Source of the DNA: Acanthosepion lycidas
Lineage: Eukaryota; Mollusca; Cephalopoda; Sepiida; Sepiidae
DNA: 64,000 nt
Direction: 5' to 3'
NCBI GenBank assembly: GCA_963932145.1
Contig: OZ010603.1
Span: 80,585,622-80,649,621, forward strand
Shown: positions 52,076 to 60,975 of the stretch, piece after piece
Layout: the number at the start of each line of letters is the position of its first letter
Position numbering within the stretch: the stretch's first letter is position 1
Notes under the pieces: generated by a model
Databases searched by the model: none
What the model saw: the letters and a program-made list of their open reading frames with translations, nothing else
Told to the model about the DNA's origin: nothing
Program-made: the position numbers and the translations under genes

Positions 52076-52755
52076 GTTAATATTTAACAACCTCCGCTAC
52101 GAGGGATGTATCTTGCACAAGGCCGAGTTTACCGTGGGTTCACCTAGCCCGTAGGCTTGGCCAAAAATATTCCCTTCGAACCCTGTATAAACGGGTTCAG
52201 AGTCTGACTAACAACCCGGACGAAACTTTGCCTTTCGGCAAGGCCTCGTCTGGGTTCCTCTCTGCCCAAAGGCGGAGAGTTCAACAGCAGTTGTGAACAG
52301 TCACAGCCCGGTAGAACAATCTGTTCGACTCTTAATATTTAACAGTCCCCCCACGAGGTTTGTATGTGGCACAACGTCGAGTTTACCGTGGGTTCTCCGA
52401 GTCCGTAGGCTCGGTCAAAAATATTCCCTTAGAAACAGTATAAACGGATCAGGGACTGTCTACCTCTCCGGACAAAAGTCTGCCTTGCGGCAAAGCCTCG
52501 TCCGGGTTCCTCTCTACTCGAGACAGAGATTTTGACAGTTGAACAGTCTGGTCGATTGTTAATATTTAACAGCCAATCCCCATGAGCGCTGTATGTGGCA
52601 CAAGGCCGATTTTACCGTTGTTTCTCCAAGCCCGTAGGCTCGGTCAAAAATATTCCCTTTGAACACGCCTAAATGGGTTCAGGGACTGTCTACCTCGTCC
52701 GGGTTCCTCTCTGCCGAGGCAGAGAGTTCGACAGTTACGAACAGCCTGACCGACT
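52076..52755 (+). repeat. Three-copy GC-richer tandem repeat with conserved hairpins
   Basis: Units start at 52076, 52331 and 52558 with GTTAATATTTAAC, which is itself palindromic around TAT. Each unit continues with ACGAGG-like text, GGCACAAGGCCGAGTTTACC, GAGCCCGTAGGCTCGGTC and AAAAATATTCCCTT. In copies 1 and 2 a long hairpin follows (AACCCGGACGA at 52214-52224 paired with TCGTCTGGGTT at 52248-52258 in copy 1), and a second hairpin, CTCTCTGCC with its complement, ends the unit. Copy 3 lacks the first hairpin through a deletion. It could be part of an LTR or a LINE/SINE 5' region, and I do not recognise the family. Confidence 0.8.
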
Positions 52756-53058
52756 GATCCCCCAAGGCCTTCTCTCCTACTAATTTTATAGTAGGCGGAA
52801 GATACAACATAGACTCTTTAGACGGAGGACAACACAACAGTTCCTAAGAACTACATTGGATGGAATTTGATTGATATTAGCTTGGTAGTTGCGTGTAAGC
52901 AGGATTCGATCCTGTGTAGCAAGAATAATATCTTCATTCTCACGATTAATTCCTGAACTCCTTGGCTGCTGGTCGGTACGTGAATTGTTCTAGGTCAGCA
53001 TTTTGGTTTCGGAAAAGGAACCGGCGATGTAGAGTCTTTTGTCTCAAGCTTTCTTCGT
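52756..53058. other. Unassigned stretch after the hairpin repeat
   Basis: No gene is recognised. GCAGGATTCGATCCTG at about 52901-52916 is a 16-bp inverted repeat resembling a tRNA T-arm, possibly a SINE or primer-site remnant. Confidence 0.35.
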
Positions 53059-53472
53059 TTAACTTTGGCTTAGGTTTTGATTTTTTGCTTCTCGTTTCAA
53101 TATTCTTTCTGATTGTTTGACAGTTGTGTCTGTTTCAGCGTTACTTTCAAGATTTAAGCAGAATTCTCTTGCCTTTTTATGAGCTTCTTTTGATACATGA
53201 AGCTTTTTGTTTTTTTTTTCATGCTCCATTACGAGTTGTAACATCCGATCTTGTATAGCTGCAAGATAGTTATAAAGTACCATTATTATAAGACAATTCC
53301 AATTGGTTCCCCCTGTTCCTTGGCAGATAGAGACGGTCGTCATCTGCATTAGGCTGAAGCATTCTTGAGTTCTTTTAAGTTCTAATGTATTATATTGAAG
53401 TTCTACGTTACAACTCCGATAGAAAGTGCTAATGGCCGTTCTTATATTTTTCGAAACTAATCCACTTTTCAT
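53059..53472 (-). CDS. Hypothetical open frame, 137 codons, doubtful
   Basis: This is the longest minus-strand open frame that does not belong to a recognised transposase or LINE. It begins MKSGLVSKNIRTAISTF. The C-terminal half is Lys- and Glu-rich and probably helical (MEHEKKNKKLHVSKEAHKKA). I recognise no family or signal peptide. It lies just left of the mariner and could be a retroelement fragment or chance. No promoter or neighbour supports expression. Confidence 0.2.
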   Translation of the reverse strand: MKSGLVSKNIRTAISTFYRSCNVELQYNTLELKRTQECFSLMQMTTVSICQGTGGTNWNCLIIMVLYNYLAAIQDRMLQLVMEHEKKNKKLHVSKEAHKKAREFCLNLESNAETDTTVKQSERILKREAKNQNLSQS

Positions 53473-53666
53473 TACTACTCGCGTTCCTTTTCGATTCTTT
53501 CTTTCATCTTCGAATCCTGTATTCTGTTGTTTTCATTTACACCCGGATACTTGTAAGGATATCCCTGGCCGAACCGCTAAATCATTATTATCAGATAATC
53601 CCATAAGTTATGTCCGAATTTTGAATAAAGAAAACAAGTGACCAAATGTTACATTTAATTACACAT

Positions 53667-54986
53667 TCAATCAACAATGTATTTTCCCTGATTATCTATG
53701 ACTTCCTTCCATCTACAGTATTTACATTAGTCGGACTATTGTCCTCATCTTTGTCGCCATATTTGTCACAACGTTTCGGCCGTTGTACGCTCCGGCCTTC
53801 TTCAGGTGGTTGGAATTTCGAACTGAACCCTTTATTTCGATCATTGGGGTAGACTGTTATATTTCCACGTGCCAACCACCTGAAGAAGGCCGGAGCGTAC
53901 AACGGCCGAAACGTTGTGACAAATATAGCAACAAAGATGAGGACAATAGTCCGACTAATGTAAATACTGTACATAATACCACATCTCAGAAACATAGACA
54001 GATTCCTTCCATCTATTAACAAGCTTACTAATTCCATTACTGTAAAATTCTTTTGGCTTTGATTCGAAGAACTCACAAATGTCAGTTTTAACCTATTCCT
54101 GTGTTACAAAAGCTGTTTCTTCCAAATGATTCTGTAAGCTACGAAACAAATGGTAGTCTGAAAGAGCAAGGTCGGGAGAATAAGGTGGATGAGGAATTTT
54201 CTCCTAATCTTCGATCTTTTGTGATTCTTGCTGTGTGGGGTCGCGCATTGTCCTGATGAAACATCACCCCTTTTCGATTCACTAGAGCAGATCTTTTTTT
54301 TCCTCAAAGCTTGGTTCAGATGCTCTAATTGCTGACAGTATATTTGAGCATTAATTTGTTGCATTAGGTGGTAATAATTCAAAGTGGATTATTCCTTGGC
54401 AATCCCACCAGATTGAAAGATAAACCTTTTGCCCATGAAGTTCCCTTCTCAGCTGTGGCTGAGGTCCTTCTCCTTTACCAAGCCACTGTCTACGACGCTT
54501 AACATTTCGATAAAAGATCCATTTTTCGTCGCCAGTCACAAGTCTATCCAAAACAGGTGAAACCAGTTGGCGAGAATGGAGAGAAGAGCAGATGTCAACA
54601 AGGGATTTGAGGTTGTTTTCAGACAATTCATGAGGCGCCCATTTTCTAAGTTTAGGAACTTTTCCAAGTTGTTGAAGACGACGATGAACAGTTGTATGTT
54701 TTGAACTGAGAACCACTGCCAATTCCTCAACTGATAAAGCAGGATTTTCTTCAAGGGCTGCTTCAAGAAGCTTTCCATCAAACTTAACTGGACGTCCGGT
54801 TCGATCTTCATCTTTAAGGGTGAAATCTCCACATCTGAATTTTGCAAACCATCTTCTGCAAGTTCTTTCATTCCCACATTCCTCTCCATAAACTGAGTGA
54901 ATGTTTCTAGCCGCTTAGGCTACTGAGTTTCCTTTCTTGAAGTCATAAAGCATTATGTGCCTCAAATGATTCTTAGGTACTTCCAT
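53667..54986 (-). pseudogene. Mariner transposase pseudogene (DD34D), split by a foldback insertion
   Basis: The minus-strand start is MEVPKNHLRHIMLYDFKKGN at 54986. HTH and linker segments follow (CRRWFAKFRCGDF, DEDRTGRPVKFD, TTVHRRLQQLGKVPK and WAPHELSENN, a WVPHEL-like motif). The catalytic aspartates are all recognisable: VTGDEKW (codon 54528-54530), FHQDNARPHTA (54250-54252) and YSPDLALSDYHLF (54156-54158). The C-terminus GISKLVNRWK is separated from EVIDNQGKYIVD by the 300-bp insertion and ends at the stop 53667-53669. Defects include an in-frame TAA after GNSVA, a +1 frameshift after LPPNAT, a small deletion between the second and third Asp, and a TAG after FVTQE. The joined length would be about 340 residues, normal for mariner. 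Confidence 0.92.
53703..54015. mobile_element. Foldback element nested in the mariner gene, with 13-bp target duplication
   Basis: TTCCTTCCATCTA occurs at 53703-53715 and again at 54003-54015 and occurs once in the reconstructed transposase order, so it is a target-site duplication. The insert has two 100-bp arms at 53714-53813 and 53872-53971, inverted and about 98% identical, around a 58-bp spacer. Each arm carries CCTGAAGAAGGCCGGAGCG and GGCCGAAACGTTGTGAC. Unique sequence to 54002 makes the element asymmetric. An inverted tail duplication of a Penelope-like or similar retroelement is one explanation. Short open frames of GRSVQRPKRCDKY type on both strands come from the arms. Confidence 0.85.
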
Positions 54987-55187
54987 GTTAGCAGGGTTTT
55001 AATCAAACAAAATTTAATTTTATTGTTCTCTGAAATAAAATTTGATCAGTTTAAATGCATCTAAACATAAAAATAATGTTCAGCTCCATTAGACATTATA
55101 AAATACTTTTTAAATTTCGTTCATTTTAACAAAAACTTAAAATTCGGACAGAACTTATGGGATGACCTGATATTATTACTGTATATT

Positions 55188-56048
55188 CCTACGTATAAGG
55201 CGACCGTTAAATTTAAAAAAATATCCCCCAAAATAGGGGATGGTCTAATACAACAGTTACAAAAAGATAATCTTAAATCCTGTGATGTATCGGCACTGGT
55301 AAGTAGGCTAGTATGCTTGCGCCATGGATCGCGGTAGGCTAACAACTGCTTTGGTGTTGTAAGTATTTCTAGTTTAAACCAATTCAGATTTTAATTTTGT
55401 ACTACAGTTATAAATGTAATAGAAATACTTTTACTTTTTGCTTTGAAATTAATTGCAAAAGTTTCGTTGAGTAACCAAATAATATTTCGTTCTTGATTTG
55501 TCAAGTGATAGGTAATTTCATCCTAATCATTATTTCTAATTGCAGTGTTAAATAATATTTAGGATAACATAAAATCTATATTTCTAATTAAAATTCATTC
55601 TTATTGTGATGTTAAATAACAACATTTAATATAACATGCAAACATTATTTTTCAATAACATAAATTATACGGTATTTCCTTCCTTAAGTAACAAAACATT
55701 TAAGCTGTCATAAAATCTTTATTTACTTATTACAGAATACGCCGCTGTTTTCATTCGTACGAGTCGTAAGAATGGAATCGTTATTATTCTTTTTATAAAG
55801 ATTCATGATAATACTTTAAATTATTTCATTCCTTTTGATTTGATAACGATAAAGGTAAGTAAAAACAACATTTTAATAACATCAGCTTTATTTTAAACTC
55901 AGAGGAATCGTTATGATCGTCCTAATTGCTACTGCCATCGTAGCTAGCCTACTTTCTGGGTCGTCTTACACTAAAGATACCAGAAAAAATCTCGAAATTT
56001 TACCTAGATTCTGGGTCTCGTCTTATTTATAGGTCGCCTTATACGTGG
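55188..56048. mobile_element. Non-autonomous inverted-repeat element, 861 bp
   Basis: The ends match in inverse: CCTACGTATAAGGCGACC at 55188-55205 and GGTCGCCTTATACGTGG at 56032-56048. An AGTAGGCTAG motif recurs in inverse inside both ends (about 55302-55311 and near 55944-55953), so the degenerate inverted repeats may extend over 100 bp. The interior is AT-rich with no open frame of note. The superfamily is not determined, since the flanking ATA-rich sequence blurs any target duplication. Confidence 0.65.
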
Positions 56049-56059
56049 AAATATAAGAT

Positions 56060-56083
56060 AGATAGATAGATAGATATCTCTGA
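56060..56083. repeat. (GATA)n-type microsatellite
   Basis: Five or so tandem GATA units adjoin the right end of the 861-bp element, and a second short GATAGATA occurs at about 56096. Confidence 0.85.
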
Positions 56084-56676
56084 GGTGATTATTATAGATA
56101 GATATGGCTAAATGGCTCTGAAATGAAAATAACGCTGGCATCTCATTTTAACAGATATTCATGGCACGATGGATAAATTGTCGTGCTATCCTGTCCTGTG
56201 GCGACCAACGGGCTTGGTATTGGTCGCGGCACCAAATGTGACGTTCTAAACTTTTGGTGATTCGGATGGGAATCTGTTTAGATTCGGTATCAGCCTTGTC
56301 GTTCCCAGCTCGCTTCCAACGTCTCGTTACCGAAGTAACTGCATTGATTTCCAGTCTAACCTACCCACGTTGTGAATTGAAGGCAGACGAAATCAATCAG
56401 TCGCCGGGCCGTAATGCAAGTCGAGTTCGAATAAGGGTGATATCGCACAAGAAAAATAAAATAATAACTCGAAAAGTTCAAATGTGTTAAAAAAGGATAA
56501 CAATATTTTATATATGGTTGCTGAATACAGGACTGCGTCTACTTCCCAACCTGCTATATGGATTCGTGACACTTTGTGTTTGTTAGGCGAGTCTTAACAT
56601 CTTAAGTTGTTTGTTCTTTAAGAAACTGGTTCTTGGTGTATCTTCAGGCGATATTCGTAAAACTTGTTTTAGTGGT

Positions 56677-57213
56677 ATGAGTCTAAGTCGTTCTTCAAAA
56701 ATAAACTGTTCTTGGCTAGAAATTGAGGTCGTGATGCCTGGAATCTTTCAAGTCAGCTATCTGCGAGGCGGGTGCAACTCCAACTGCGAACTTCACTCAA
56801 CTGCGTCTCAACTGGAACTCGAACTCGAACTGCTTTTCACTCGCTGCGACTCTGCTTATATGGACGCCGACCAAAACCGGGGTGGGCTTGTCGGAGTTTT
56901 AGGTTCCTTGATAATTCTAAACCCACAATCCACTTCTTTGTTTTCGGTCAGGAAAATTTTATTATTTTCCATTTTTGGAAGTCTTTCGTCTTCCCACCTT
57001 CTTCTGTTCTCATATTGGTATCTCACCATGCCCTCAGACGGTGTCAACGGGTTTCCCCTCTCTCTCACAGTGGCATCTCACACCTATCCCTTCAGGGGGG
57101 CGCAACAGGCCTCCCCTCCTTCTTCACATGATTACCTCCGTCTAACGCTCATGCCACCATTCAGCCAATGGGCGCTCAGCAGCGTGGGTGTGGCCAGACT
57201 AGCCTCGGTTTAA
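56677..57213 (+). CDS. 178-codon open frame, probably not a real gene
   Basis: This is the longest open frame outside repeats. It starts at the ATG of MSLSRSSKINCSWLEIE. Composition is Ser- and Leu-rich with an LELELELLF patch encoded by short direct repeats. No domain is recognised. It overlaps CCAAT-box DNA, and a different 119-codon frame runs in parallel, which argues for chance openness. Confidence 0.15.
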   Translation: MSLSRSSKINCSWLEIEVVMPGIFQVSYLRGGCNSNCELHSTASQLELELELLFTRCDSAYMDADQNRGGLVGVLGSLIILNPQSTSLFSVRKILLFSIFGSLSSSHLLLFSYWYLTMPSDGVNGFPLSLTVASHTYPFRGAQQASPPSSHDYLRLTLMPPFSQWALSSVGVARLASV

Positions 57214-57219
57214 AAAATC
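57166..57219 (+). promoter_or_regulatory. Candidate Pol II promoter: CCAAT and TATA-like boxes
   Basis: CAGCCAATGGG contains CCAAT at 57166-57170. GGGTGTGGCC, a CACCC-type site in reverse, lies at 57187-57196. TTTAAAAAAT lies at 57210-57219, about 40 bp downstream of the CCAAT box. The order is typical of animal promoters or LTR U3 regions. No downstream gene is recognised. Confidence 0.35.
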
Positions 57220-57396
57220 TTGCTCAAAGAAAAAAAAAATAATCTTCCTTTTTCTTTTTTCTTTTTTTTCTCTTTCTTTCCTTCTGCCCGACCACAAACC
57301 CTTGGACTTTTATCTTAGCCAAATGTCACTTGGACTTTATCACCCGGGGCCTTCGCCAGACAAGAGGGTGGTCAATTGTACGTATTTGTATTCTTG

Positions 57397-58060
57397 GTGC
57401 CAATTACTGATCCGGTAAAATAGTTTCGCTATCATAGCCAGCCCTGATAATAACCAGATGCTCCTCTCAATGATATTCTGCATATAGACAAAGGCTTAAT
57501 CTTTCCTTCATGGTGGTCAGCGGACATTTTTGTTTTTCTCAGACAGTACGTGCTTAATTAATTTCTATTTTTATCTCTTTAGAATGCTTCGGGAGGTCTC
57601 TTGTCCAACTTGAAAATTTTTTTTTTATCATTGCCATGGGAAGATTGGATATATCTTACTCGCTGCCCAGTAACATAATTCTGTGTTTTACCTTCTCGAC
57701 AATGGAAATAAAAATCTTACCACTTTTCCTTGTCAGTAAAATAACACTGCTTAGTGTCCTTTTCGTGATGGCATATTATCACCTAAATTTAATTCTCGCC
57801 ATTCTTTTTTCTTTCTAGCGTCGTAAATAGTGTCACACAAGAATCATGTGCGGCATTTTCCCGTAATTTCGCGCCTGGTGGTACCTACGGCCATATCAGC
57901 AGACTAATTGTTTCACGATGCCTCCTGTCAATGCCGCTTTGTTACTGTATTCATGTGTCTCTTTGTAAGACCATAAATTCTTCATCTTCCGGTTTTCCGA
58001 TGATAACATATCTCTGACATTTTTTACCAGATGCGACATATACGTTGTTAAGTCAAAAAT
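57397..58060. other. Unassigned region, possible retroelement leader
   Basis: No recognisable coding sequence is present. TTGGTGCCAATTACTGATCC at the start resembles a tRNA primer-binding site. A 60-codon hydrophobic open frame (57636-57818) and a 64-codon minus-strand one (57896-58090) show no known motif and are likely chance. Confidence 0.3.
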
Positions 58061-58590
58061 TATCCGCTTGTCCCACTGCCTTCTGCACATTCATGCTTAT
58101 TGTTGATACTATTGTGGTCATGTGATCGAAGTTCCAGCTTGATCGTTCCAGTTTCTCTTTGCTGCTGTGACAGTGTAAACATTGCCGCTCCGCTATCAGT
58201 GTGCACCAAAATAGGAACAAATATTGGTGTGTCAGTGGCTGAAATTTATCGGGGGCTTTTAGCACAATACGGTGACAATGCACCCATTCGTAGAAGCCTG
58301 TATGAGTGGATCGAGAAGGTTTAAAAGTAGCCGGACAGGCCTAGCGCACGAAGAAGGAGCGTGACGCCAGCCGACCTCCATCACTGATGAGAAGATTCAG
58401 CAGGCTCGAGCGATGGTAATGGTGAACTGGGGAATTATTATTGACAAAGTAGAATGTTCTCTGCGGATCATTGCTGTTTATTCCTCCTTAGTGCAGCAGA
58501 TAGAAAACTGGCGCGATCAAAATTCGATCCCGTTACCACAATAATACCAACTGTAAGCACGCATGTGCAGAAGGCAGTGTGACAAACCGA
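58061..58590 (+). mobile_element. Internally deleted mariner with long inverted repeats
   Basis: Inverted arms of about 100 bp lie at 58061-58168 and about 58488-58590. They share ACTGCCTTCTGCACAT, GTGGT, GATCGAA and CCAGTTT in the same order when one is reversed. Between them is the N-terminal part of a mariner transposase. The catalytic region is missing, which suggests internal deletion. Confidence 0.7.
58202..58460 (+). pseudogene. Mariner transposase N-terminal (HTH) fragment
   Basis: The frame gives GVSVAEIYRGLLAQYGDNAP and RRSLYEWIEK, followed by a frameshift into FKSSRTGLAHEEGA, then PTSITDEKIQQARAMVMVNW and GIIIDKV. This is the typical order of the mariner helix-turn-helix region and linker (GRPSTSITDEKI). 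No catalytic Asp is present. Translation then breaks off at the right inverted repeat. Confidence 0.8.
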
Positions 58591-58718
58591 AAGATATACT
58601 ATGGCGAAATGGTATATAATCTCTGACTCATGCTCGTTCATTCACCCATTATTTAATTTATCACAAAATAATAAGTTTTAGGTTTTGGTTAATGGAAATT
58701 TGTCACTATTTGATATAT

Positions 58719-58945
58719 AAGGGTGTTCCAATAACTTGGATCGATTTTAAATGTGAATTGAAGTCTAAGCGTTTAATGTTTTTTTTCTTTTTCTCTCAGA
58801 TTTGGCAGACATTTGGACGATATAATTTTTCACGTATAATTGCCATGACTTAAATAACATGATCCAACAGAGAATTAAATAAATTTGCACCAATAACACT
58901 GATTTATTTACTTCTGACTTTGATCCTTCTTAATGAAACACCCTT
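58719..58945. mobile_element. 227-bp MITE with AAGGGTGTT ends
   Basis: It begins AAGGGTGTTCCAATAA and ends TTAATGAAACACCCTT, inverted matches differing at one or two bases. Both ends sit next to TATA. The interior includes TCGATTTTAAATGTGAA and ATAATTGCCATGACTTAAAT. It has no coding capacity. Tc1/mariner-type is likely from the TA flanks. Confidence 0.8.
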
Positions 58946-58975
58946 ATATATAATCAAACCTAATATAACACACTT

Positions 58976-58988
58976 TACACACACACAA

Positions 58989-59049
<61 letters not shown>
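58976..59049. repeat. (CA)n(TA)n microsatellite
   Basis: CA units to about 59000 are followed by TA units that run straight into the second MITE copy. Confidence 0.95.
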
Positions 59050-59050
<1 letters not shown>

Positions 59051-59260
59051 CTTGGGCCGATTTTAAATGTGAAAAAGGTTTAAGCGTTTAATGATTTTTT
59101 TTCTTTTTCTTTCAGATTTGGCGGATTTTGGGCGATATTGTTTTTCGCACATAATTGCCATGATTTAAATAACATGATACAATTGAGAAATAAATAAATT
59201 TTCACCGATATCACTGATTTATTTACTGCTGATTTTGCTCTGCCTTAATGAAACACCCTT
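59049..59260. mobile_element. Second copy of the AAGGGTGTT MITE, left end lost
   Basis: It matches 58733-58945 from ACTTGGNNCGATTTTAAATG through TTAATGAAACACCCTT at about 85%. Its left terminus is replaced by the TA tract. Confidence 0.8.
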
Positions 59261-59269
59261 ATATATAAT

Positions 59270-59955
59270 CCGTTTTAATGAAACACCCTTTATTTACAAT
59301 TCAAAATGGCCACCTTTTGGTTCAGCTTAGTCCTTATCTTCATAACAGAGGTATATGACTTCTTCACCAAATCTCCGCGTGCTTATGTTTCTTTTAGAAA
59401 GGCCACAGACATCACGAAAATGTTGATATATATACATTCAGAAGGAAAATCCTTGATAGTGCCGCCATTGAATATTATCCAAATATTAATCTACGACCAG
59501 TTTTTTTCTCAATATCACCTTTTCTAAGACAATCGTTACTCTCCTAATCCAACGTGCACAACAAATATATCAGGAAATGAAAAGAAAACGGTGAATCCGT
59601 CAACACAACAATACAAACAATATTTATACAAGTGAAAATATTGTCAAACACAAAGTAATTGACAAAATTTTTCAATGGACCATATGAATATACAATAGCG
59701 TTTCGAAATTCTTCAATTGCTAATGACATTTTGTTTGTTGTTTATAGATACTTTCTTTCAATAAATTCATTACGTTTTTTTTTGCCTTGAAAAAGTCCAC
59801 ATTAGACGAAATGCGTCCATTAAAACAACACTTTTCATATTGCCTTTTTCCTTTATATTGAAAGATATATTGTTAAATATAACAGACAACGAATGTATGT
59901 CTATTATGTTTGATCAGAAGCTGTTCTAAAGTTCGTATCGTTGCTTTAATTTCGG

Positions 59956-59958
<3 letters not shown>
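59270..59958. other. Unassigned region with a third MITE-like terminus
   Basis: TTTTAATGAAACACCCTTT at about 59275-59293 repeats the MITE end but is followed by new sequence. A 73-codon open frame, MATFWFSLVLIFITEVYDFF, follows at 59306 and is not recognised. CCTTGAAAAAGTCC and GACGAAATGCGTCC at 59784-59819 resemble tails of hammerhead-bearing retroelements but are too decayed to assign. Confidence 0.35.

Positions 59959-60010
<52 letters not shown>
59959..60010. repeat. (TA)n microsatellite
   Basis: A pure TA run of about 26 units bounds the left side of the hammerhead-like module. Confidence 0.95.
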
Positions 60011-60014
<4 letters not shown>

Positions 60015-60043
60015 TGTAATGAAAAACAAACCACTTTAAGGTA

Positions 60044-60104
60044 CCATTACGATAATTTATTTCACCTAAATCCTTTTTTAAGGATTCAGGATCATCAGGT
60101 AAAA
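60044..60104 (-). ncRNA. Hammerhead-ribozyme-like motif 1
   Basis: Reading the minus strand, stem I is UUAC (plus 60102-60099) paired with GUAA (60050-60047). The conserved CUGAUGA is at 60098-60092. Stem II is CCUGAAUCCUU paired with AAGGAUUUAGG, 11 pairs with one G-U and an AAAA loop. GAAA is at 60063-60060. Stem III is AUA-AAU-UAU, three pairs. The cleavage-site triplet ends UC at plus 60052-60051. Every core base I can check fits the hammerhead except a U-U at the stem II base, where G-C is usual. Hammerheads are known in Penelope-like elements and retrozymes. Activity is untested. Confidence 0.55.
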
Positions 60105-60158
60105 CTTCCAACAACGAATTGAGAGGAAAACCAATTCGGTTTACCAAGTTCCTTATAA

Positions 60159-60224
<66 letters not shown>
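60159..60224. repeat. (TA)n microsatellite
   Basis: A pure TA run of about 33 units bounds the other side of the module with hammerhead-like motif 1 and runs into a Tc1-like terminus. Confidence 0.95.
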
Positions 60225-60226
<2 letters not shown>

Positions 60227-60227
<1 letters not shown>

Positions 60228-60975
60228 TGGGTGTATAAGAAATACTTTCTCAAAATTTGGTGCGGGTTGATCAAACCAAAACAAAGAAAGAAGTCCATAT
60301 AAACATATGTCCGCAAATCCTTCGTTTTTGAGTTATTAAGTTTAAAGAAATTTTACGGTAGATGGCGCTGTGTTGACATGTAGACTAAGTTACATTTGTT
60401 ATTCGTGTACATGTGTTGTAGTGATTTAACTGTGAATTGTTCCGCTTAACAATGACAGCATATTCCTCTTGTGAGCAGGTAGATATTATTTTTACATTCG
60501 GCTTTGCGAATGATAACGGATGTGAGGCTGCACACGTCAAGTGACCCTAGCATGTCGTACATATCATATTATCGCATGGAGTGTAATTCAAGAGTAGCTC
60601 CTGCATCCGTATCATTTGAAATGTCTTCAGAGTCTTTCGCCCTCTATTCACTCACCATGGGAGAACTTTTGATGATCCATTATTTGCCTCGTCAGTCTTG
60701 TTTACAGATGAGGCAACATTTGGAAGAAGTGGAATAACAAATTTACACAAAAAAATTATGAGATGATCGGATCTCCATGATGCAATACAGCCTAAACGCT
60801 AGCATCAAATTACGATTAATGTCTGTGCTGACTGTCTGGTAGGTCCATATGTTCTCCCAGCATGTCTTACAGGAACTCTCTACAGGGACTTTATTTCGAA
60901 CATCCTTCCAGACCTGCTAGAGGATGTTCCTCTCCTAACACGAAGACACATGTGGTATATGCATGGTGAAGACTT
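60227..60975 (+). mobile_element. Decayed Tc1/mariner-superfamily element, 5' end and transposase
   Basis: A terminal sequence beginning GGGTGTATAAGAAATACTTT is shared, in related form, with the element at 62529 (GGGTGTATCAAAAATACTTT). Both also share CATATAAACAT and TTCGTTTTTGAGTTATTAA. The transposase fragments follow. The 3' end is not found, and the coding remnant passes into other repeat sequence after about 60975. Confidence 0.7.
60452..60975 (+). pseudogene. Tc1/mariner-superfamily transposase pseudogene
   Basis: The N-terminus MTAYSSCEQVDIIFTFGFAN resembles the start of a Tc1-like family common in arthropods. After an internal deletion the catalytic core appears: VLFTDEATFGRSGITNLH (first Asp codon 60707-60709), QITINVCADCLVGPYVLP, then ILPDLLEDVPLLTRRHMWYM and HG where HDGAPAH is expected. 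In-frame stops occur after IMR and PKR. The second and third catalytic residues are lost. Confidence 0.8.

Larger units (their letters stand above)
53591..55170 (-). mobile_element. Full-length mariner element with matching TIRs, inactivated
   Basis: The ends are 32-bp inverted repeats at 53591-53622 and 55139-55170. They begin TCAGRTMATCCCATAAG and differ at three positions. A TA dinucleotide flanks each end (53589-53590 and 55171-55172), as expected for mariner target duplication. The total is 1,580 bp. Removing a 300-bp nested insertion leaves 1,280 bp, the usual size of a mariner. The transposase reads on the minus strand between the TIRs. Confidence 0.92.
56150..57396 (+). other. LTR-like or promoter-like segment, unclassified
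   Basis: The stretch is less AT-rich than its surroundings. It contains an inverted repeat GCGACCAA/TTGGTCGC at about 56201-56228, short tandem ACTCGAACTCGAACTGC text near 56817, an imperfect direct repeat of about 60 bp beginning GGTATCTCACCATGCCC and GGCATCTCACACCTATCC (57018 and 57072), and CCAAT- and TATA-like boxes. A long pyrimidine run follows at 57240-57290. The segment ends before CTTGGTGCCAATTACTGATC at 57396, which could be a retroelement primer site. The boundaries are not proven, and no clean TG...CA LTR ends were found. Confidence 0.35.

Noticed and set aside
52293..52535. 80-codon plus-strand open frame
   Set aside because: It crosses two units of the hairpin repeat and is not preserved in the third copy.
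53880..53916. Full hammerhead ribozyme in the foldback arms
   Set aside because: An extra A separates the core from stem II, the base at the cleavage position would be G, and no stem I partner follows. I keep it only as hammerhead-like.
59306..59527. 73-codon hydrophobic open frame as a gene
   Set aside because: It starts just after a MITE-like terminus in AT-rich DNA, with no recognised domain or supporting context.
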